57,981 nucleotides of DNA from Lachnospiraceae bacterium. Lineage in GTDB: Bacteria; Bacillota; Clostridia; Lachnospirales; Lachnospiraceae. Position 1 is the stretch's first letter; the number at the start of each line of letters is the position of its first letter. The DNA lies in assembly GCA_029068555.1 (NCBI GenBank), contig JAIECJ010000134.1:1-57981 (forward strand). Direction: 5' to 3'. The notes under the pieces are model-generated. The model was given only the letters and a program-made list of their open reading frames with translations, did no database searches and had not been told where the DNA came from. Both the position numbers and the translations under genes were made by a program. Below, piece by piece: positions 37,817 through 48,000 of this stretch.

Positions 37817-38590
37817 ATGAGAAAGTTAAATAAGAAGGGATTGTTTTTTATATCGGTAATTATGGCAGGAAGTATGGCGGCTATGTCAGGGTGCGGCGCG
37901 TCAAAGGAGCCTGTGTCTGCCGGCGAATCAGAGGCAGCAGTGCGGACTGTCACAATTGCTCAGGAGGAGACTGTTCCGGAATCGGCAGCCGGGTCGGAAA
38001 CAGAGTCAGAATCTCCGGTTGAAACAGAGTCAGAAGCAGAGACAACGACAGAAGCCAAAGCAGAAACCGAGTCAGAAACAAAAACAGGGCAGGAACCAGA
38101 GACAGAGTCAAAGGCGGAGAACCAGCCGCAGAGTACGTTCTCCGAGGAGGCAGAACCAGTGCCGGAGGCAGTACCTGCGGCAGAGGGCTCTGTGTCTGCG
38201 GGAGATTATGCGGTCACAATCGGGGGACTGATGCTGCCGCTGGGGGATGATATGAGAAATTATGTCGGGGTTCTTGGCGAACCGGATGCATATGGTGCGG
38301 CAAAAAGCTGTACAGAGGCAGGTGACGATAAGGTTTATACATATGGCGGAACAACAATTTACACATATATTACAAACGGCGCGGATATTATCTCACTGAT
38401 TGAGATTACAGGCGGCGAATATTTGCCGTCCGGAATCCATATTGGCAGTACAAAGGAGGAGGTTATAGCCGCATACGGAAGCGCATATATAGAAGAAGGA
38501 ACGGAATGGCTGTATGAGACAGGAAGTAAGACAATCGGCCTGCAGATGACAGACAACAAAGTGTCCTTCATTGAATTGTTTGGGCAATAA
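37817..38590 (+). CDS. Lipoprotein with Glu/Ser/Thr-rich spacer
   Basis: The 257-residue protein has a lipoprotein signal (lipobox MSGC), a low-complexity stretch of about 90 residues made of E, S, T and A (about residues 45-125) and a folded C-terminal domain of about 115 residues. That domain includes LPSGIHIGSTKEEVIAAYG, reminiscent of SmpA/BamE-like or other small wall-lipoprotein folds, but I cannot assign it. The spacer may let it reach through the wall. GGAGG lies six bases before ATG 37817. The gene is 29 bases after the SGNH gene and 11 bases before the MBOAT gene. Confidence 0.72.
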   Translation: MRKLNKKGLFFISVIMAGSMAAMSGCGASKEPVSAGESEAAVRTVTIAQEETVPESAAGSETESESPVETESEAETTTEAKAETESETKTGQEPETESKAENQPQSTFSEEAEPVPEAVPAAEGSVSAGDYAVTIGGLMLPLGDDMRNYVGVLGEPDAYGAAKSCTEAGDDKVYTYGGTTIYTYITNGADIISLIEITGGEYLPSGIHIGSTKEEVIAAYGSAYIEEGTEWLYETGSKTIGLQMTDNKVSFIELFGQ

Positions 38591-38601
38591 GGGAGGAAAA
38601 G

Positions 38602-39975
38602 ATGGTATTTAGCTCCTGTATCTTTTTATTTTTCTTTCTGCCAATTGTATACCTGACCTATTGCATTTGTCCGAATTTAAAGGTAAAGAATGCGCTGTTG
38701 ATTATAGCAAGCCTGTTTTTCTATGCGTTTGGCGAGCCTGTATATATCCTTTTGATGATTGGCTCGATATTGACAAACTACTGTCTGGCAAGACTGATTG
38801 CGGCATCGAAAAGATGGGCAAAGTCAGCCCTTTGCGTGACAGTAGTGTTCAATATTGGGATGCTTGTGGTATTTAAATACAGTGCACTGGTACTTGGGAC
38901 AATTGGAAGCCTGTTCCGCCTGCCTGTAACGATACCACAGATTGCACTTCCCATAGGGATTTCGTTTTATACGTTTCAGGCGCTTTCCTACTGTATTGAC
39001 GTATACAGGGATAAGAATTTGGTGCAGAAAAGCTTATGGAAGCTGATGTTGTATATATCCTTTTTTCCGCAGCTGATTGCAGGTCCAATTGTAAAATATC
39101 ATGATATAGACGCGCAGCTTTCTGAAAGATGTGTTACAATAATAGATACTGCCCAGGGTATCCGGCGTTTTGTCACCGGTCTTGCCAAAAAGTTGTTGAT
39201 TGCAAACACAATGGCTTATATGGTGGACACTCTGTATACGACACCGCTTGACTTTTCGCTCACGGCATGGATGGCGGCGGTCTGTTATGTTTTTCAGATT
39301 TATTATGATTTCAGCGGTTATTCTGATATGGCAATCGGGCTGGGGCGAATGTTTGGATTTACTTTTCAGGAGAATTTCTGTTATCCATATATTTCGGGAA
39401 GTATTCAGGAGTTCTGGCGCAGATGGCATATTTCGCTGTCCACATGGTTTAAGGAGTACCTCTATATTCCGCTTGGCGGAAACCGTAAGGGGGAAGCAAG
39501 GACGATGGGAAACAAGCTGGCTGTGTTTATGGCGACGGGGATATGGCATGGTGCAAACTGGACATTTCTTCTATGGGGGCTGTTTCACGGACTGTTCATA
39601 ACACTTGAGTACAAGAAATTGATTCCGCTGAAAAACAAGGTGTTTGCGCATGTTTATACGATGCTTGTGGTTATATGCGGCTTTGTGATTTTTCGTGCGG
39701 ACACCATTGGACAGGCGGTGCACATTCTTGTTTCTATGTTTACAGGGGGGCATGCAAATGCATCGGAGCAAATGCTGGCCGCAAAGCTTTTAACGCCATA
39801 TAACATTATCTGTCTGGCGGCTGCGGTTGTCTTTTCCGCTCCGGTTTCGGAATGGTTCAAGGGGCGCATAAAGCATCATGCGGTTCAATATGCGGTGTCG
39901 CTGGTACTGCTGGTTTTATGTATCCTCAATCTTGCATCAAGCAGCTATAACCCGTTTATCTATTTTCGGTTTTGA
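38602..39975 (+). CDS. MBOAT-family O-acyltransferase (AlgI/DltB-like)
   Basis: This 457-residue membrane protein has about ten or more helices and the MBOAT signature: FYDFSGYSDMAIGLGRMFGF-type region and WHGANWTFLLWGLFHG containing the conserved histidine. AlgI-type proteins pass acyl groups, usually acetyl, across the membrane to polysaccharides with help from SGNH-type partners. Here two SGNH-type proteins lie in the same locus (36755-37787 and 41546-42607). The ribosome site GGGAGG precedes ATG 38602. The following 203-base gap suggests the transcript may end or be re-initiated. Confidence 0.9.
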   Translation: MVFSSCIFLFFFLPIVYLTYCICPNLKVKNALLIIASLFFYAFGEPVYILLMIGSILTNYCLARLIAASKRWAKSALCVTVVFNIGMLVVFKYSALVLGTIGSLFRLPVTIPQIALPIGISFYTFQALSYCIDVYRDKNLVQKSLWKLMLYISFFPQLIAGPIVKYHDIDAQLSERCVTIIDTAQGIRRFVTGLAKKLLIANTMAYMVDTLYTTPLDFSLTAWMAAVCYVFQIYYDFSGYSDMAIGLGRMFGFTFQENFCYPYISGSIQEFWRRWHISLSTWFKEYLYIPLGGNRKGEARTMGNKLAVFMATGIWHGANWTFLLWGLFHGLFITLEYKKLIPLKNKVFAHVYTMLVVICGFVIFRADTIGQAVHILVSMFTGGHANASEQMLAAKLLTPYNIICLAAAVVFSAPVSEWFKGRIKHHAVQYAVSLVLLVLCILNLASSSYNPFIYFRF

Positions 39976-40048
39976 GGGCAAAATGTCTCCTTGCAGGTGT
40001 CGTAGACAGAACAATTTTTTCCAGCCGGATTTATCCCAGACCGATTAC

Positions 40049-40068
40049 AAATGACATAGATGTCATTT
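40049..40068. promoter_or_regulatory. Perfect inverted repeat between the MBOAT and DUF3048 genes
   Basis: AAATGACA-TAGA-TGTCATTT has eight-base perfect arms, about 110 bases before the DUF3048 gene. It could be an operator or a weak transcript end; no T-run follows. Confidence 0.45.
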
Positions 40069-40178
40069 ATGCAGATATGTCTCATGACAGGGATAACAAG
40101 CCGGGGCGTATGATGCAGAAATTTTGATACACATAAGCAGATGCAATGAAAATTTTAATTGGAGAAAGGGAATAATGT

Positions 40179-41333
40179 ATGAGAAAAATCAAGAGCAAAA
40201 AGTTTATGGCAGTAGGTACGGCGGTTCTGACAGCGATGACTGTGATGTCCATGCGTGCCGCATCTGAGAAAAGTACCGCGGGGACAGTGACGGAAGTGCA
40301 GATGGATTATGCGGCGGTGGAAAATGTCGTGCCGGTGACGATGCTTGAGATGACGGCGGATGAAGGTTCGTTGCGGTCATCTGCACAGCTGACGGTACCG
40401 GTCGCAAATATGTATCGCAGCGAGCTGACAAATGAGTGGATTGATGCCAGTCTCGCAATGCAGCGTCCTGTTGCAATTATGGTTGACAACGAGTCGAAAG
40501 CGCTCCCGCACTATGGACTGACAGAGGCGGATGTGGTGTATGAGATGATGAACAGTACGGCAAACGGGCGGATAACCCGCCTGATGGCAATTGTCAAGGA
40601 CTGGGATAAAATTACCCGGTTTGGCAGTATCCGCAGCACGAGACCGACCAATGTCATGCTTGCGGCAGAGTGGAATGCTGTTCTGTGCCATGACGGGGGG
40701 CCGTTCTATATCAACGACTGGATCGCAAAGGATTATTCTGCTAATTTAAGCGGCGGATTTTCCCGCATTAATAACGGAAAGCCGCGTGAATTTACGGAAT
40801 ATATCTGTACAGGAGAGTTGGGCAGGAGAATACAGAGTGCCGGATACGCAAGGGAGTACAATGCATTTTACCCCGGAAAGCATTTTACATTTTCGGATAC
40901 GGAAATAGACCTTGCAGGAAGGGCTGGCGCGGTAAACTGCACGCAGATAGATTTGCCGTTCCCGCATAACCAGTCGAAGCTTGTGTACAATGCAGTGACA
41001 AAGACTTATGACTACTATGAGTACGGAAAGGCGCACATAGACCCACAGCACAACAATGCACAGCTTACGTTTAAAAATCTGCTGATACAGGACACGACCT
41101 TCTCACAGCTCGACAAGAACGGGTATATGATTTACAATGCAATTGACACTGGACGTGCCGGATACTATATCACAAACGGAAAGGCGATTGCCGTGACATG
41201 GGCAAAAACAGGTGAAAGTACGCCGACTGTCTATTACGACGTAATGACAGGCAAACCGATAGAGTTGAACACCGGAAAAACATATATTGCGCTTGTGCCC
41301 TCGGATTCTTTTGCGAATGTTGTCATTCGATGA
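40179..41333 (+). CDS. Exported DUF3048 (YerB-like) protein, paralogue 1
   Basis: The 384-residue protein has a signal peptide and a DUF3048 domain spanning most of its length. The block RPVAIMVDNESKALPHYGLTEADVVYE and the FGSIRSTRP and CHDGGPFYI motifs are shared almost exactly with the protein at 43684-44835. No lipobox cysteine is present after the signal segment (sequence MSMRAAS), so this copy is secreted or anchored by its signal helix. The function of the family (YerB of Bacillus) is unknown. GGAGAAAGGG precedes ATG 40179. Confidence 0.8.
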   Translation: MRKIKSKKFMAVGTAVLTAMTVMSMRAASEKSTAGTVTEVQMDYAAVENVVPVTMLEMTADEGSLRSSAQLTVPVANMYRSELTNEWIDASLAMQRPVAIMVDNESKALPHYGLTEADVVYEMMNSTANGRITRLMAIVKDWDKITRFGSIRSTRPTNVMLAAEWNAVLCHDGGPFYINDWIAKDYSANLSGGFSRINNGKPREFTEYICTGELGRRIQSAGYAREYNAFYPGKHFTFSDTEIDLAGRAGAVNCTQIDLPFPHNQSKLVYNAVTKTYDYYEYGKAHIDPQHNNAQLTFKNLLIQDTTFSQLDKNGYMIYNAIDTGRAGYYITNGKAIAVTWAKTGESTPTVYYDVMTGKPIELNTGKTYIALVPSDSFANVVIR

Positions 41334-41366
41334 CTGAGATATTGTATTGAAAGGACGGAGTAAAAT

Positions 41367-41549
41367 ATGAAAAAAGGATATATTTATGCAGAGCCGTCAC
41401 TGGAAAGCAGTTTAATACTGGAGTCGTGTGATGCCGGAATCCCAATGCTTGTAACGGGTATCACGCCCAACGGATTTTTTCGTGTGCGTGTCGATTCTGA
41501 CGGAACACTGGCATACATCGCAGGCACAGGTCTGTCGGTGACGCCATGA
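41367..41549 (+). CDS. Free-standing SH3-like mini-protein
   Basis: The 60-residue protein has no signal peptide and is almost only one small beta-rich domain. Its centre PMLVTGITPNGFFRVRV is closely related to PILVTGVTDNGYFRVEL in the C-terminal SH3-like tail of the frameshifted SGNH protein (36755-37787). GGACGGAG lies six bases before ATG 41367, and its stop overlaps the next start as ATGA, which argues that it is truly translated. It may be a remnant of a larger protein or an intracellular adaptor. Confidence 0.7.
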   Translation: MKKGYIYAEPSLESSLILESCDAGIPMLVTGITPNGFFRVRVDSDGTLAYIAGTGLSVTP

Positions 41550-42607
41550 AAAAACTGACATGGATTTACGTAACCGCATTTTTTATATTGTGCATGATAC
41601 CGTCGGTGGGTATGCTGTTTTACAAGACAGAACTTGCAGAAAACAGGTCTTTGTCGGAAAAGCCCCAGATCTATACGGAGACAGGGGTTTTGAATGCGCA
41701 GTATTTTGACGAACTGCAAACATATATTTCGGAGCACTTCGCATTTCGCGGGGAGCTTGTCGAGGCTGACAGCAGGATAAAATATGAACTGTTCCATACA
41801 CCCTGTGACGATCAGGTTGTGATAGGGAAGGCGGGATGGCTTTTTTTCGGGGAGACGCTTGCGGATTATGCGGGCGTCACCCTGACAGAGACAGAACTTG
41901 ACAATATTGCGGAAAAGCTGGCAAAGGTGTGCGATTATGTCCGGAGTCAGGGAAAAGAACCGCTTTTTGTTATTGTCCCCAATAAAAACAGTATTTACGG
42001 GGAGTATATGCCGGCACGTTTCGGCAGTTGTGCGCAGGTTCGGAATCTGACACTGCTGCAGGAACGCATGGATGAGCGGCAGGTGCCATATGTGGATGCG
42101 TACCGCATTCTACTGGATAACAAAGAGAAGGATGAGCTTTATCTGCATGAGGACACGCATTGGAATAATACCGGTGCGCGGCTTGTCCTGAACGAAATTT
42201 ATGCAGCATACGGAATTTCTGAAGCGTATGACCTTTCAAATTATACAATAGAGGAAAGCCATGAACCTGATTTGTACAAGATTTTGTTTCCGGCAGCACA
42301 GCATTATGAGGAACAGCGCGTTTATGAGGACGGAAGGTCTTATGAATATATTGGCAGACTGCACAGTTTGGATGATATAACGATACGGACATCGTCAGGT
42401 GCCGGCAGTGGAAAATCAATCCTTGTATACAGGGACAGTTTTGGAAGGGCGATGATTCCGTATATGGGAGCAGCGTTTGACAATGCGGTGTTTCATCGTT
42501 CCACGCCTTATAATCTAAGCCTGGCAGGGCAGACGGAATGTGATTATGTTCTGTTTGAGATTGTGGAGCGCAATCTATGTGATTTTGGCCAGATTGAGGT
42601 ACCTTAG
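41546..42607 (+). CDS. AlgX/DHHW-type SGNH-like protein
   Basis: This 353-residue protein has one N-terminal helix and an extracytoplasmic domain of the AlgX/AlgJ/DHHW type. The ENRSLSEKP segment, HEDTHWNNTGA (Asp-His block) and YRDSFGRAM (serine block) match the SGNH catalytic residues in this family. Such proteins work with MBOAT channels to O-acetylate exopolysaccharides or wall polymers. It is translationally coupled to the SH3 mini-protein through an ATGA overlap. Confidence 0.83.
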   Translation: MKKLTWIYVTAFFILCMIPSVGMLFYKTELAENRSLSEKPQIYTETGVLNAQYFDELQTYISEHFAFRGELVEADSRIKYELFHTPCDDQVVIGKAGWLFFGETLADYAGVTLTETELDNIAEKLAKVCDYVRSQGKEPLFVIVPNKNSIYGEYMPARFGSCAQVRNLTLLQERMDERQVPYVDAYRILLDNKEKDELYLHEDTHWNNTGARLVLNEIYAAYGISEAYDLSNYTIEESHEPDLYKILFPAAQHYEEQRVYEDGRSYEYIGRLHSLDDITIRTSSGAGSGKSILVYRDSFGRAMIPYMGAAFDNAVFHRSTPYNLSLAGQTECDYVLFEIVERNLCDFGQIEVP

Positions 42608-42684
42608 GAACGCCAGGATATAAAATATATTCGCAAAAACTGCAAAAATGCATATGATATCATAAAAAGCGAGGAAATCGAAAT

Positions 42685-43242
42685 ATGGATTATTATAGTG
42701 CATTTCCTTATTATATGGGCTATCAGGGGTATGGGCAGTGGGCACAGCCGGGAGTCGTACCTGAGGACAGAATACTCGAAGATCTTGAGTATCTGCAGCA
42801 GATGTACCCTACATACGCAAGGAAGTATCAGGGTGTAATCAGCAGTGTCGTTGACAAGATGGATTACGACGGGAGCTTTATCTATGACCAGTACCCCGAC
42901 AAACTAACGATACAGCGCATGGTTGCAAGTGTCATGGCAGTTATAAAAACAAATGAACAGGGGACGACAGGCAGCAAAACAGCGCCGGTTGATGCAGCAA
43001 TGCCAGTGAATACGCTGTCAGGTATGTCGATAAAACCAATGCCGTTGATGACAGAGGGGAATGTTATGGGCAGCAACATCACGGATAAGACGTTGACAGA
43101 AAATGCTCCGTGGAATGAGAAGGAACCCTGGATAAGGGAACTTGTGACGGTTCTCATGTACTATGAGATACTGACGCGTCGGAGAAAGAAAAACAGGCAG
43201 TGGTTTAACGGCACAGCAGGGAGCGGATATTACCCAGTCTGA
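42685..43242 (+). CDS. Tyr-rich hypothetical protein
   Basis: I do not recognise this 185-residue soluble protein. The first 25 residues are rich in Tyr, Gly and aromatic amino acids, as in some spore coat or surface proteins. A segment VVDKMDYDGSFIYDQYPDK is followed by a Met/Thr-rich low-complexity part and a basic C-terminal helix. The ribosome site GAGGAAAT precedes ATG 42685. It lies 77 bases after the AlgX-like gene and right before the SRP RNA promoter. Confidence 0.6.
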   Translation: MDYYSAFPYYMGYQGYGQWAQPGVVPEDRILEDLEYLQQMYPTYARKYQGVISSVVDKMDYDGSFIYDQYPDKLTIQRMVASVMAVIKTNEQGTTGSKTAPVDAAMPVNTLSGMSIKPMPLMTEGNVMGSNITDKTLTENAPWNEKEPWIRELVTVLMYYEILTRRRKKNRQWFNGTAGSGYYPV

Positions 43243-43274
43243 TTTTTGATTTGATTAAAAAAATATTAATTTCA

Positions 43275-43304
43275 TTGACTTATCGGTAGATAAGAGGTTA
43301 TAAT
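43275..43304 (+). promoter_or_regulatory. Promoter of the SRP RNA gene
   Basis: TTGACT (43275-43280) and TATAAT (43299-43304) are separated by 18 bases, placing the transcript start close to 43311, the predicted RNA 5-prime end. Confidence 0.8.
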
Positions 43305-43310
43305 AATAAC

Positions 43311-43576
43311 GTCGTGCAGCCGGGGCGCTAGCGGTGCCTTGTACCCACAATCCGCTACAGTGGGGGTGATGAACGGCGGAGGGTCTGCGTTTGTGCAGCT
43401 GCCCTCTATAAGTGGCGTTGAAGTTTGGGTCTCACGCAATATGTGCCGTTGAACCGTGTCAGGACAGGAATGTAGCAGCACTAAGGCGGATTTCATATGT
43501 GCCGTGAGGGTGCCTGGCGGAGTTAACTGTAGAGGTAACGTACACGGGCATAGGATTCGAAGCCGTTTGCACGATA
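43311..43576 (+). ncRNA. ffs: Signal recognition particle RNA (large Gram-positive type)
   Basis: The RNA has the Alu-domain sequence GCGGTGCCTTGTACCCACAATCCGC, the helix-8 region GTCAGG-ACA-GGAA-TGT-AGCAGCA with a GGAA tetraloop, the 5-prime-proximal GTTTGGGTC element and TATGTGCCGTGAGGGTGCCTGG, all matching Bacillus scRNA in order. The ends pair perfectly (TCGTGCA 43312-43318 with TGCACGA 43568-43574). With Ffh it targets membrane and secreted proteins to the translocon. The boundaries are good to a few bases. No clear terminator is seen. Confidence 0.93.
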
Positions 43577-43683
43577 AAAATATGAATATTGTCTGCAATA
43601 TTTATGAAACATTGGAAAAATAGGAAAGAAGCATACTGACACATCATTTTTGACATATTATAGTGTGCGCAAGGGGAGAAAGT

Positions 43684-44835
43684 ATGAAAAGAAACAATTT
43701 GAAGAATAAAGGGCTTGCCCTGCTGCTGGTCATTACGCTGGCTGGCGCTTCCATGTCGGGATGTGGTGAGAAGAATACGGAGCCGGCACCTGAGATTAAT
43801 TTTAATGATATCACAGGCAATTCGGAAGATGCGAACAATGCGCTGGAAGAGAACTCTGAGGCAGCGGAGTCTTTAGCAGAACCTGAGCCTGTCGAGGAGA
43901 CACGGGAAGGCATGTACCGCAGTGAGATAACAAATGAGTGGATAGACGAAAGTCTGAAAAATCAGCGTCCGGTTGCGATTATGGTTGATAATGAGAAAAC
44001 AGCGCTTCCACATTATGGTTTGACTGAGGCTGATGTCGTATATGAGATTATGAACAGTACAGCAAACGGCAGAATTACACGTCTTATGGCAATAGTCAAG
44101 GACTGGGGAAAGATTCAGCAGTTTGGCAGTGTTCGTAGTACCAGACCCACGAACATCATGCTTGCTGCAGAGTGGAATGCAGTGCTCTGCCATGACGGCG
44201 GACCGTTTTATATTGATGATTGGATTGCAAAAAAATATTCGGCAAACTTCAGCGGTGGATTTTCACGTGTAAAGAATGGAAAAGCATATGAATTTACGGA
44301 GTATATCTGTGAGGGAGACCTTGACAAGAAATTCAGCGCTTCCAAATATTCAACAGAGTACAATGACTATTATCCGGGACAGCATTATATATTTTCCGAC
44401 ACAGAGATTGATTTGTCGGCAGTCGGTGATGCAATTGACTGTACGGAGATAGAGCTTCCGTTTCCGCATAACAGTTCCAGACTTCAGTACAATGAGTCCA
44501 CGGGCACATACGATTACTATGAATACGGAGCGGCACACACTGATCCGCAGCATGGGAATGCACAGCTTACATTTAAGAATCTGCTGATACAGGATACTAC
44601 ATTCTCGCAGCTTGACCAAAACGGATATCTTATATACAATGCCATTGACTCCAGGCGTGATGCGTATTATATCACAAACGGCAAGGCAATTGAGGTAACA
44701 TGGATTAAGCCAAACGAGAGCGATCCCACAATCTATCTCAACAAGCAGACAGGTGAGCAGATAGAGATGAACACTGGCAAAACATATGTTGCACTTGTCC
44801 CGTCGGACTCTTGGGGCGATGTGGTAATGAAATAA
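43684..44835 (+). CDS. DUF3048 (YerB-like) lipoprotein, paralogue 2
   Basis: The 383-residue protein has a lipoprotein signal with lipobox MSGC, an acidic spacer of about 45 residues and a DUF3048 domain. It is closely related to the protein at 40179-41333 over the whole domain, from RPVAIMVDNE to ALVPSDSW at the end, so the two arose by duplication. This copy is anchored by lipid, the other is not. AAGGGGAGAAAGT precedes ATG 43684. A strong terminator follows. Confidence 0.83.
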   Translation: MKRNNLKNKGLALLLVITLAGASMSGCGEKNTEPAPEINFNDITGNSEDANNALEENSEAAESLAEPEPVEETREGMYRSEITNEWIDESLKNQRPVAIMVDNEKTALPHYGLTEADVVYEIMNSTANGRITRLMAIVKDWGKIQQFGSVRSTRPTNIMLAAEWNAVLCHDGGPFYIDDWIAKKYSANFSGGFSRVKNGKAYEFTEYICEGDLDKKFSASKYSTEYNDYYPGQHYIFSDTEIDLSAVGDAIDCTEIELPFPHNSSRLQYNESTGTYDYYEYGAAHTDPQHGNAQLTFKNLLIQDTTFSQLDQNGYLIYNAIDSRRDAYYITNGKAIEVTWIKPNESDPTIYLNKQTGEQIEMNTGKTYVALVPSDSWGDVVMK

Positions 44836-44847
44836 ATGAAAAATGAT

Positions 44848-44880
44848 ATGGGGATATGCATATGTGCATATCCCCATTTT
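44848..44880 (+). terminator. Terminator after the DUF3048 lipoprotein gene
   Basis: ATGGGGATATGCA-TATG-TGCATATCCCCAT is a perfect 13-base stem with a four-base loop, followed by TTT. Confidence 0.9.
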
Positions 44881-45007
44881 CGTGTATATATTGATTCGTT
44901 ATTTTGGCTAAAAACTTATAACGAAATTTTACGAAATTTCCAATGGAAATTTATGTCTGGAAAGTATATAATGAATCCATCAATAAAATTGTATGGAGGA
45001 TTATCGA

Positions 45008-48000
45008 ATGAGGAGCAGAAGATTTATCCAAATGCCGGCAGCATTTCTCATGGCGATTCTGATGCTGTTTATGACTGTGGTGTCAGTTATTGCACCAGAG
45101 ATTACGGTGGAGGCAGCAGGAAAGACACTGATTGTCCATTATGGCGGACGTGCAGATAACAGCTACGAAGGATGGAATCTGTGGATATGGGAAGAAGGAA
45201 GGGAAGGTCAGCAGGTAGACTTTACAGATGAGGACAGCTTCGGTAAAGTGGCTGTATATCAGACAAACAGAAAACCCGGAAGCATTGGATTCATTGTGCG
45301 TCTAAACCAGTGGGAGGATAAGGACATTGGCGATGACCGCTTTATCACGATGGATGGGGACACTGTAGAGATATGGATAACAAGCGGGGAAGCCGAATTT
45401 ACCACAGAGGCGCCAGAAGGAGCGCAGGCATATGATATTGCTTCACTTGAGGAAGCACGTTTGAACGTTTACAATGAGGATAATGCGACAAAGTTAAACG
45501 TTCATTATTACAATTTTGACAAAAAGTACAGCGCTGATACAGTAGAGTCGTATGCGTGGGCAGGCAGTGAGGTTGGCGGTAGTTACCCGCTTTCTGAGAC
45601 GGATGACTTTGGTGCACTTTTCAAGGTAGGATTACAGCCGAAAGAGGGTGTCAGGACAGCAGGCGTGAAGGTGATACAGGATGAAAATGCCGATACAGCG
45701 CTGGAATATGAGGTTGATTTGACAAAGGCATCAAATAATACAATTGATGTATACATAGTGGAAGGAAATCCTACATTATGGTATAATGTTGACGAGGTGG
45801 TTTATAATCCTGTGATAGCGGAGGCATATTTTTCGGAGTCGTCAAGCAGGGAAATATATGCGACATTATCGCGTCCGTCAGGCAATCTGGCGTCGAAGAT
45901 GAAATTGACGGACAGTGACGGCGTGGCGTACGCTGTGGATTCGGCAGACAGTGAGGATGGCAGAAATATTTTAGTGACAGTAGAGGAGGAATTGGAATTG
46001 TCAAAAACGTATAATCTTTCCATGGAGGGATATGAGGGAGCTACAGTATCCATGAATAAGATTCTTGGTTCCGAATTTTTCGATGATGCAATGGCATACG
46101 ACGGAGATGACCTTGGAGCCACTTACACAAAGGATAAGACTGGCTTTAAAGTGTGGGCGCCGACAGCATCGGAGGTTTCACTGAACCTGTATGAGCAGGG
46201 TGATGGGGACAATCTCAGAGAGACGGTTCCTATGACCCAGGGCGAGAAAGGCGTATGGTTCTGCGAAAAGCAAGGCGATCTGAACGGTGTGTACTATACC
46301 TATTCCATCAAAATTGGGAACAAGACAAACGAAGCGGTAGACCTCTATGCCAGAACAACTGGTGTGAACGGTGACAGGGGGATGGTTGTGGATTTGAGCG
46401 CTACAAATCCCGATGGTTTCGAGAATGACGTGAGACCGACGTTTGAAAATCCCACGGATGCAGTTATTTATGAGCTTCATATCAGGGATCTTTCATCGGA
46501 TTCGTCATCTGGAATCAGCAATACCGGCAAGTTCCTTGGTTTGGCAGAGACTGGTACGAAAAACGCGGATGGTCTTGCGACAGGCATCGACCATATTAAG
46601 GATTTGGGTGTGACACATGTACAGATTTTACCGAGTTATGACTATGCTACAGTGGATGAGACAAAGCTTGACACACCGCAGTTTAACTGGGGATATGATC
46701 CCAAAAATTATAATGTGCCTGAGGGTTCTTACAGCACAGACCCATATCATGGGGAAGTGCGTATTAACGAGATGAAACAGATGATTCAGGCGCTTCACGC
46801 AAATGGACTCCGCGTAAATATGGATGTGGTATACAACCATACATTTAATATAGAAGGTTCATGGTTCCAGAAAACGGTGCCAGACTATTACTACAGAAAG
46901 GTGGGAGAGAATTATTCAAACGCATCAGGATGTGGAAATGAAACTGCATCGAACCGGGCGATGGTGCGTAAGTATATTGTTGATTCTGTTACATACTGGG
47001 CAAAGGAGTACCATATTGACGGATTTCGTTTTGACCTTATGGCAGTGCATGATATTGAGACAATGAATGCAGTCAGGGCAGCGCTTGACGAGATTGACCC
47101 GTCTATCATGGTGTACGGCGAGGGATGGACAGGCGGTGACTGTGCGATCCCCTCATCACAGCAGGCGTTAAAGGCAAACATGGCAAAGATGGATCGGGTT
47201 GGCGCGTTCAGCGACGATATCAGGGACGGAATTAAAGGAAGCGTATTTGACGCGCAGGATAAAGGATTTATAAGCGGCAAGGATGGAATGGAGGAGAGTG
47301 TTAAGTTTGGCATTGTCGGAGCGACACCGCATCCTCAGGTTATGACATTCAAGAATGACAAGGGCAGCAAGAGCTGGGCGGCACAGCCGGGACAGAGCAT
47401 CAACTATGTTTCATGCCATGACAATCTGACATTCTGGGATAAGCTTGCCATATCAAATGCGGATGACAGCGAAGAAACCAGAATTAAGATGAATAAACTC
47501 GGAAGTGCGATTATTCTGACTTCACAGGGAGTACCATTTTTCCAGGCGGGCGAAGAAATGCTAAGGAGCAAGCCTTCAGCGACTGTGGAGGGCGGTTTTG
47601 ACGAGAACAGCTATACTTCCCCGGACTCAACCAACAGCATTAAGTGGGCGGACAAGGCGAATGTTATGGATACCTATGAGTACTATAAGGGACTGATCGC
47701 ATTCCGCAAGGCACATGGTGCACTCCGCATGACACAAGCAGCAGATATCCAGAACAACCTTATGTTTATGAGCGGGCTGGGCACAAACGTCATTGGGTAT
47801 ACCATTTCAAACAATGCCAATAACGATACGGCTGAGATGATTACCGTGATTTTCAATGCAAACGAGAATCCGGTTGATGTGAAGCTTCCGTCAGGTACGT
47901 GGGAAATCTGTGTCAACGATAAGACAGCAGGTACGGCATCTGTGGGAACTGCAGAGGGAACGGTTTCCGTGGCGGGCATATCAGCGATGGTGCTTGTGCA

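Noticed and set aside
37956-38231. Gln/Arg/Lys-rich frame within the lipoprotein gene
   Set aside because: It is the +1 reading of the Glu/Ser/Thr-rich spacer and has no ribosome site.
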